Origin: Chrysomallon squamiferum | Taxonomy: Eukaryota; Mollusca; Gastropoda; Neomphalida; Peltospiridae | NCBI GenBank assembly: GCA_012295275.1 | Contig: CM022677.1 | Location: 9,924,804-9,940,850, forward strand | Length of the DNA: 16,047 nucleotides | Direction of reading: 5' to 3' | Part shown: piece by piece, positions 8,074-16,047 of the stretch | Numbering within the stretch: position 1 is the first letter of the stretch | Layout: each line of letters opens with the position of its first letter | Made by a program: the position numbers and the translations under genes | The notes under the pieces: model-generated | Seen by the model: the letters and a program-made list of their open reading frames with translations, nothing else | The model's database searches: none | What the model was told of the DNA's origin: nothing

Positions 8074-9562
8074 GTATAAACTGACCCGTCCAGCGTCTTC
8101 TGTGACCGAAGTGCTAGCTCATTTCTTCATAAACTGAGTATGTACAGTGAATTACTAAACTGAAAACTAAGTGAATTCTGTGACAAGAAAACCTGTGTCA
8201 AAGAGAAAAATAATTTCTAGATGTGAACATGTCTCTTATTCTCTATACAGTACTAGAAATTTAAACAAAACAGCTATTCAATATAAAGGAAATTCATTAG
8301 TATAAATGGTACCAGTTTAATACTCAAATGCTCAATGTTTTTTTTCAGTTTTTAATTTTGAAATAGTATTTGCAATTGAACTTAACTGATCAAATTTAAA
8401 ATGTACTGCACACAAAAGCAATGCAGTGTTTATTAAACAAAACAAATGTAATTCTATATTCATTTAAAAGTTACTCTCTATATCTAAAACTTTAATATTA
8501 AAATTATTATTCTGATTTATAATGTATAGTTAATGTAGAATGTGCTTGTGTATAAGTAATAAAAACACACATCATTTGATTTTCACACAATTATAAAATC
8601 ATCAGAGAATGATCTGAAGACAGCTAATAACAGTTTAAACAGTAATTTTGTTGTTGTTAATACTAGAATTTCATAACAATAAAATTACTGGTTTATTTCT
8701 AATCACAAATCTTATGTTATTAATGAATCTTATTATGGCTGATGGTGGTTGTTGGATGCAAATTCCTACCTTCACTTAAATTAACAAATGTAAAATATGA
8801 TGTAGGCAGCTGTTATTTTTTTGTTTTGCTTTTTCATAGAACATACATTATATATATATATATATGGTTTTTTATATTTATTTATAAATTGTTTATTTTT
8901 TAAAATATTTCAATAAATGTATATATTTTTCATGAAAAAAACCCCAAAATGTATTTGAAAAACTTGTGATTTGATTTAGCTAATATATTTCTCTTATTTG
9001 AAATATGCATACTTGTATGTATGTACGTATGTATGCATGCTTGAATATATACATAATACATAAATATTAATTTGTCCTATTTTTGGTGATTTCCTGCAAA
9101 CACACATTGTTCTCAAGCATGGTATTTCTGTCTCAGCAAGTAATTTATTTGAAAACAATAATTTTTGTTTAATTATTTTAATTTGTAAAAGTTTTTTTAT
9201 GTGTCAGTGATGTTCTTGTTAGACTGGTGATATTTTCAACTTTCAAAGATAAAACATGAGATTAGCTGTTTTAGTCTGGGACTAAAACAATAATTAAAAT
9301 GTTTGTGAAATTGTGTATCTGTCATAAGCAGTATGGGGGGGTTATGATTTAACTCTGGTTCCATAAACACCTGGTCACCATGGCACACATAACACTATAT
9401 TTTTCCATCAACCAGGCACTTTTCCATTTTCATTTTCAAGATAATTGTGAAGGAGAAATATAAAACATTTTAATTTTTGTTTTTTTCTGCATCTCACACA
9501 AATGATTTACTGAAGTTAACAAAATGAAACTGGTTACTTTTATGATTTTTCTTTATTAACAG
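8074..9562. other. AT-rich non-coding DNA, no gene seen
   Basis: It begins with the right hAT target duplication (8074-8081). No open frame of note. Contents include a (TA)n run (8849-8865), a TATG-type tetranucleotide run (9014-9040) bounded by ATGCATAC (9005-9012) and GTATGCAT (9031-9038), and a perfect 10-bp hairpin at 9267-9289. Near the right edge, 9546-9562 reads TTTTTCTTTATTAACAG, a good match to a splice acceptor. Confidence 0.75.
9267..9289. repeat. Perfect 10-bp hairpin with 3-nt loop
   Basis: TGTTTTAGTC (9267-9276), loop TGG, then GACTAAAACA (9280-9289). The stem is perfect, and no T run follows to suggest a terminator. It could be a fragment of a dispersed palindromic repeat. No function can be assigned. 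Confidence 0.85.
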
Positions 9563-9704
9563 CAAGGAGCATAATCAGGAAATACATACCATAGACTAAT
9601 AAACTGATAATTAACTGTGACTGGAAGCTGACCAGTGAGTGAGCATCGTGGAATGAAGAATAACAATAAGAACATAAAGTGTTGTGCACTCCAAAAAGAA
9701 AAAG
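9563..9704 (+). other. Candidate exon (5' UTR plus short coding start), speculative
   Basis: It is bounded by an acceptor (pyrimidine-rich tract ending AACAG at 9562) and a consensus donor AAAG|GTAAGT (GT at 9705-9706), giving a 142-bp interval. The first part has stops in all frames, including an in-frame TGA at 9629-9631. An ATG at 9653 (G at -3) then opens 17 codons, MKNNNKNIKCCALQKEK, plus one base into the donor. A second strong acceptor, TTGTTACTTCTGTTGCTTTGCAG, ends at 9865 and would close a 161-bp intron. The peptide matches nothing I know. The signals could be fortuitous; no promoter or conserved domain supports a gene. Confidence 0.3.
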
Positions 9705-9865
9705 GTAAGTAAAGCTATTAAAAACTATTTCTTTTAATACTGCTGCTAACTTTCAAAATTCAACTATCATTCGTATGCTGTTACTCAACGCTCTTTATAA
9801 TATATCAATGGTATGTAGAGTATATTGTTATATATAGTACTATTGTTACTTCTGTTGCTTTGCAG
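9705..9865 (+). other. Candidate intron, speculative
   Basis: GTAAGT at the 5' side and TTGCAG at the 3' side give a GT-AG interval of 161 bp. Branch-point-like sequences are TGCTAAC (about 9744-9750) and ACTCAAC (9783-9789). A pyrimidine-rich run precedes the AG. Splicing here would attach the ATG-containing candidate exon to the start of the CA-rich array. Confidence 0.3.
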
Positions 9866-10179
9866 ACAGTCATACCAAACACTCAACAAACAGTCGACAC
9901 ACACCATACACTCCACACACACCATCCACTCCACACACACCACCCCACACATACCATCCACTCAACACACAACAAACACTCAACACACAAACACTCCACA
10001 CACACCACCTCACACACACCATCCACTCAACACACACCATCCACCCCACACACACCATCCACTCAACACACACCAAACACTCCACACACACCATCCACTC
10101 AACACACACCATCCACCCCACACACACCATCCACTCCACACACACCATCCACTCCACACACACCACCTCACACACACCA

Positions 10180-11300
10180 TCCACTCAACACACAGCATCC
10201 ACCCCACACACACCATCCACTCCACACACACCATACCATCCACAAACACCAATCACTCCACACACACCGTCCACTCCACACACACCATACGCTCCACACA
10301 CACCATCCACTCAACACACAGCATCCACCCCACACACACCATCCACTCCACACACACCAAACCCTCAACACACACCATACACTCAACACCACACCAAACA
10401 CTCCACACACACCAAACACTCCACACACACCAAACACTCTACACACATCATACACTCCAAACACACCATCCAGTCCACACACATCAAACACTCCAAACAC
10501 AGGACACACTATACACACACCAAACACTATACACACACCAAACACTCCACACACACCAAACACTCCAAACACAGCAAACACTCTACACACACCATCCACT
10601 CTACACACACCATACACTCCACAGAGACCAAACACTCTACACACACCATCCACTTTACACAGACCAAACATTCCACACACACCATCGACTGCACACATAC
10701 CAAACACTCAACACACAGCATCCACCCCACACACACCATCCACTCCACACACACCATCCACTCCACACACACCAAACACTCCACACACACCAAACACTCA
10801 ACACAAACCATACACTCAACACACACCAAACACTCCACACACACCAAACACTCCACACACACCAAACACTCTACACACATCATACACTCCAAACACACCA
10901 TCCAGGCCACACACATCAAACACTCCAAACACAGGACACACTCTACACACACCAAACACTCCACACACACCAAACACTCTACACACATCATACACTCCAA
11001 ACACACCATCCAGTCCACACACATCAAACACTCCAAACACAGGACATACTCTACACACACCAAACACTCAACACACACCAAACACTCAACACACACCAAA
11101 CACTCAACACACACCAAACACTCAACACACACCATCCACTCAACACACACCAAACACTCCACACACAACAATCACTCCACACAAAACACTCTACATACAC
11201 TCTACACACACCATACACTCTACACACACACCAAACACTCCACACACACCAAACACTCCACACACACCAAACACTCCACACACAGCAAACACTCCAAACA
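10180..11300. repeat. Proximal copy of a collinear ~1.6-kb-offset duplication (approximate)
   Basis: Rare-variant anchors occur in the same order here and in 11780-12870. The CAATCACTCC unit lies at 10250/11851, ATCGACTGCA at 10684/12421 (and again at 12329), the CACAGGA/CACAGGC unit at about 11041/12668, and ACAAAACACTCTACATACAC at 11181/12771. Offsets are 1601, 1737, 1627 and 1590 bp, so the copies differ by insertions and deletions. Edges are approximate because the array is repetitive throughout. Confidence 0.7.
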
Positions 11301-11779
11301 CAGCAAACACTATACACACAACAAACACTCCACAGACACCATACACTCAACACACACCTTCCACTCCACAGACACCACTCTACACACACCATCAACTCTA
11401 CACACACCATCCATTCCACAGACACCAAACACTCTACATACACCATACACTCTACAGACACCAGACACTCCACACAGACCACTCTACACACACCAGACTC
11501 TAAACACACCATACACTCTACACACACCATCCACTCTACAGACACCATCCACTCTAAACACACCATCCACTCTAAACACACGATCCACTCTAAACACACC
11601 ATACACTCTACACACACCATCCACTCTACACACACCAAAGACTCCAAACACAGCAAACACTATACACACACCAAACACTCTACACACACCAAACACTCTA
11701 CACACACCAAACACTCCACACACACCATACCCTCCACACACACCAATCACCCCCACACACCAAACACTCCACACACACC

Positions 11780-12870
11780 ATCCACCCGACACACACCATC
11801 CACTCAACACACACCATCCACTCCACACACAGCATACCCTCCACAAACACCAATCACTCCACACACACCGTCCACTCCACACACACCATACCCTCCACAC
11901 ACACCATCCACTCAACACACAGCATCCACCCCACACACACCATCCACTCCACACACACCGTCCACTCCACACACACCATACCCTCCACACACACCATCCA
12001 CTCAACACACAGCATCCAGCCCACACACACCATCCACTCCACACACACCAAACACTCAATACACACCATACACTCAACACCACACCAAACACTCCACACA
12101 CACCAAACACTCCACACACACCAAACACTCCAAACACTATACACACACCAAACACTCCACACACACCATACACTGAAAACACCTTCCACTCCACACACAC
12201 CACTGAAAACACCTTCAACTCTACACACACCATCCATTCCACACACACCAACACTCTACACACACCATCCATTCCACAGACACCAAACACTCTACACACA
12301 CCATCCATTCCACAGACAAACATACACCATCGACTGCACACATACCAAATCCACTTCAACACACAAATCCACTCTACACACACCATCCACTCTACACAGA
12401 CCAAACATTCCATACACACCATCGACTGCACACATACCAAATACTCAACACACACCATCCACACTCCACACACACCAAACACTCCACACACACCAAACAC
12501 TCCACACACACCAAACACTCCACACACACCATACACTCCACACACACCAAACACTCCACACACACCAAACACTCCACACACACCAAACACTCCACACACA
12601 CCAAACACTTCTACACACACACACCAAACACACCATCCAGTCCACAAACATCAAACACTCCAAACACAGGCACACTCTACACACACCAAACACTCAACAC
12701 ACACCAAACACTCAACACACACCATCCACTCAACACACACCATCCACTCCACACACACCAAACACTCCACACAAAACACTCTACATACACTCTACACACA
12801 CCATCCACTCTACACACACACCAAACACTCCACACACACCACTCCACACACACCAAACACTCTACATACA
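11780..12870. repeat. Distal copy of the collinear duplication (approximate)
   Basis: This is the counterpart of 10180-11300. It contains its own later changes: a 90-bp (five-unit) segment around the CCGTCCACTCC variant is repeated (11868 and 11958), which accounts for the step in offset from 1601 to 1691 bp at the following ACTCAACACCACACC anchor (10381/12072). Two ACTGAAAACACCTTC segments (near 12171 and 12201) are specific to this copy. Confidence 0.7.
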
Positions 12871-13347
12871 TTCTACACACACCAAACACTCTACACACAC
12901 CAAACACTCTACACACACCAAACACTCAACACACACCAAACTTTGAACACACACCAAACATTCCACAGACACCAAACACTCCACACACACCACTCCAGAG
13001 ACACCAAACACTCTACATACACTCTACACACACCATACCCTCCACACACACCATACCCTCCACACACACCAAACACTCTACACATACCATCATCTCTACA
13101 CACACTATATACTCTGCACACACCAAATACTGCACACACACCAAACACTCTACTCACACCATACAATCCACACACCAAACACTCGACACACAGTAAACAT
13201 TCGACACACACCAAACACTCCACAAACACCAAACAGTCTACACACACCAAACACTGCACACACACCATCCACTCTACACACACCATCCACTCCACACACA
13301 TGAAACACTATACACCACAAACACCATACACCTCCACACACACACCA

Positions 13348-13547
13348 NNNNNNNNNNNNNNNNNNNNNNNNNNNNNNNNNNNNNNNNNNNNNNNNNNNNN
13401 NNNNNNNNNNNNNNNNNNNNNNNNNNNNNNNNNNNNNNNNNNNNNNNNNNNNNNNNNNNNNNNNNNNNNNNNNNNNNNNNNNNNNNNNNNNNNNNNNNNN
13501 NNNNNNNNNNNNNNNNNNNNNNNNNNNNNNNNNNNNNNNNNNNNNNN
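13348..13547. other. Assembly gap (200 N)
   Basis: Exactly 200 N bases. A round number like this normally marks a gap of unknown size, not a measured one. Any open frame or repeat count that crosses it is meaningless, and the two sides may not be truly 200 bp apart. Confidence 0.99.
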
Positions 13548-16047
13548 CACACCAACACCAAACACACACAAACACCACACACACACACACACCAAACACT
13601 CCACACACACACCAAAAACACACACACACCAAACACATCCACACACACCAAACACTCCACACACACACACAAACACACACACACCAAACACTCCACACAC
13701 ACCAAACACTCCACACACACCAAACACACACACACAAACACTCCACACACACCAAACACACACACACCAAACACACACACCATCCACACACACACACCAA
13801 ACACTCCACACACACCATCCACCACACACACACAAACACACACACACCAAACACTCCACACACACCAAACACTCCACACACACCAAACACTCCACACACA
13901 CCAAACACTCCACACACACACCAACACTCCACACACACCAAACACTCCACACACACCAAACCAAACACACACACACAAACACCACACACACAACACTCCA
14001 CACACACAAACACACACACACCAAACACACACACCAAACACACACACACCAAACACCACACACACCAAACACACCACACACACCAATCCACACACACACA
14101 AACACTCCACACACACCAACTCCACACACCAAACACTCCACACACACCAAACACTCCACACACACCAAACACACACACACACACACACACCACACACAAA
14201 CACTCCACACACCAAACACACACACACACCAAACACACACCAAACACACCACACACACCAAACACTCCACACACACCAAACACTCCACACACACACCAAA
14301 CACTCCACACACACACACACACACCTCCACACACACCACACTCCACACACACCAAACACCACACACACCAAACACTCCACACACACCAAACACACACACA
14401 CAAACACCACACACACCAAACACACACACAAACACACCAAACACACACACACACCAAACACACCACACACACACAAACACACACACACACACCAAACACC
14501 ACACACACCAAACACTCCACACACACCAAACACACACACAAACACTCCACACACACAAACAAACACACACCAAACACTCACACACACCAAACACTCCACA
14601 CACACCAAACACTCCACACACACAAACAACACACCAAACACACACACACACCAAACACTCCACACACACCAAACACTCCCACACACACAAACACACACAC
14701 ACCAAACACCACACACACCAAACACCACACACACCAAACACTCCACACACACCAAACACACACACACACACCACACCAAACCACACACACACCAAACACA
14801 CACACACAAACACACACACCAAACACACACACCAACACTCCACACACACCAAACACTCCACACACACCAAACACTCCACACACACAAACACTCCCACACA
14901 CACCAAACACTCCACACACACCAAACACACACACACACACTCCACACACCAAACACTCCACACACACCAAACACACACACACACAAACACTCCACACACA
15001 CCAAACACTCCACACACACACCAAACACACCACACACACCAAACACACACACACACAAACACTCCACACACACAAACACACAACCAAACTCAAACACACA
15101 CCAAACACTCCACACACACCAAACAAACACACACACACCAAACACACACACACCAAACACTCCACACACACCAAACACTCCACACACACACACCAAACAC
15201 ACACACACACCAAACACTCCACACACACCAAACACTCACACACACACACACACACCAAACACTCACACACACACCAAACACTCCACACACACAAACACTC
15301 ACACACCAAACACACCACACACACAAACACACACACACACACCAAACACACCCACACACACCAAACACACACACACACAAACACACACCCACACACACAC
15401 ACACAAACACTCCACACACACCAAACACTCCACACACACCAAACACACACACACACCAAACTCCACACACACCAAACACACCACACACACCAAACACACA
15501 CACACCAAACACTCCACACACACCAAACACTCCACACACACCAAACACTCCACAACACCAAACACCACACACACACCACACACACCACACCAACACACAC
15601 ACACACCACACACACACACACCAAACACCACACACACCAAACACTCCACACACACCACACACACACACACCAAACACTCCACACACACACCAAACACTCC
15701 ACACACACCAAACACACACACACACCAAACACACACACACACCAAACACACACACACCAAAACACTCCACACACACACCACACACACACACTCCACACAC
15801 ACAAACACACCACACACACCAAACACTCCACACACACAAACACTCCACACACACCAAACACTCCACACACACCAAACACCACACACACACCAAACACACC
15901 ACACACACACCAAACACCAAACACACACACACACACACCAAACACTCACACACACCAAACACACACACACAAACACACACACCAAACACACACACCACTC
16001 CACACACACAAACACACACACACACAAACACACACACAAACACTCCA
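13548..16047. repeat. C/A-only array, distal part, running off the window
   Basis: This continues the CA-rich array but is simpler. Segments CACTCCACACACACCAAA alternate irregularly with (CA)n stretches joined by CCAAA, and the 18-bp phase is often lost. I see no G on the plus strand in 2.5 kb, and T occurs almost only in CTCC or ATCC. The ATCC, CTCTAC and CTCAAC variants common before the gap are nearly absent. Stops are therefore almost impossible on either strand, which explains the several-hundred-residue Cys/Val/Trp/Gly frames on the minus strand. The array is truncated by the window end, so its full length is unknown. Confidence 0.95.

Larger units (their letters stand above)
9895..13347. 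repeat. 18-bp C/A-rich minisatellite array, proximal part
   Basis: The array is built mainly from an 18-bp unit, typed as CACTCCACACACACCAAA, with recurring variants: CCATC for CCAAA, CTCAAC or CTCTAC for CTCCAC, and CAGCATCC. Eighteen base pairs equal six codons, so translation gives drifting hexapeptides such as HTHHPL and HTPSTP. All three forward frames stay open for about 1.6 kb, and several minus frames are open too, because stops are rare in C/A-only sequence. The frame starting at 9868 has no stop to the gap. Higher-order structure is present: collinear anchors repeat at offsets of about 1.6-1.7 kb, and a distinctive block at 10441 recurs at 10873 and 10981, all spaced by multiples of 18 bp. 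I regard the long open frames (for example 783 residues at 9825-12176) as compositional. Confidence 0.95.

Noticed and set aside
7940-8137. 65-residue open frame
   Set aside because: It starts inside the hAT MITE and crosses its right end and target duplication, so it cannot be an ancestral gene.
9825-12176. 783-residue plus-strand open frame and its 547-residue neighbour as genes
   Set aside because: They overlap in different frames, both read the same 18-bp repeat, and both open only because C/A-rich DNA lacks stops. The frame that the candidate splice would use is a third one.
9895-13347. CRISPR array
   Set aside because: Repeats are head-to-tail with no unique spacers, the unit is 18 bp, and the context is eukaryotic.
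9870-16043. Long minus-strand Cys/Val/Trp/Gly open frames as proteins
   Set aside because: They translate GTGTGTGGAGTG-type repeats, overlap one another in all frames, and several run through the N gap. Stops are almost impossible in this composition.
9895-16047. Telomere
   Set aside because: The G-strand unit is not TTAGGG or a near variant, the unit is 18 bp and variable, and no end of a chromosome can be inferred from the window.

Overview
The window looks like nuclear DNA from an animal with an AT-rich, repeat-rich genome. A mollusc is my best guess. The evidence is microsatellites of several classes, splice-site-like signals, a decayed non-LTR retrotransposon RNase H region, a non-autonomous hAT element and very long satellite-like CA-rich arrays. 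The mollusc call rests only on recalled similarity of the retrotransposon remnant and of the AGGGAAATAACTC motif to mollusc repeats, so it is tentative. I found no bacterial operon, rRNA, intact tRNA or CRISPR array, and no intact gene with a recognisable protein product.

Layout. Positions 1-9560 are strongly AT-rich intergenic or intronic DNA. They carry many microsatellites: (TTA)n, (CA)n, (TG)n, (AAT)n, poly-A, (CT)n, (AAC)n and (TA)n. They also hold two small adjacent tandem repeats (51 bp and 38-41 bp units, 4038-4300) and several mobile-element relics. The relics are a candidate TA-flanked MITE (2931-3150), a multiply frameshifted RNase H/C-terminal remnant of a non-LTR retrotransposon on the minus strand (5822-6440), and a 237-bp hAT-type MITE with a perfect 8-bp target-site duplication (7837-8073). 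A 94-nt stem-loop with about 40-bp arms (7360-7453) is also present.

Positions 9563-9704 have the outline of an exon: acceptor, a short ATG-initiated open stretch, and a consensus donor. A further acceptor at 9864-9865 opens directly into the repeat array. If spliced, the short ORF enters the only forward frame that has no stop codon up to the assembly gap. This is suggestive but may be chance.

Positions 9895-16047 are one giant C/A-rich array cut by a 200-N gap (13348-13547). Before the gap it is an 18-bp minisatellite (type unit CACTCCACACACACCAAA and variants) with higher-order structure, including a collinear duplication at an offset of about 1.6-1.7 kb. After the gap it is simpler, less regular, and I see no G on the plus strand for 2.5 kb. 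The long open frames here, on both strands, follow from this composition and are not evidence of genes. Nothing in the window forms a set of cooperating genes. Its interest lies in its repeats.
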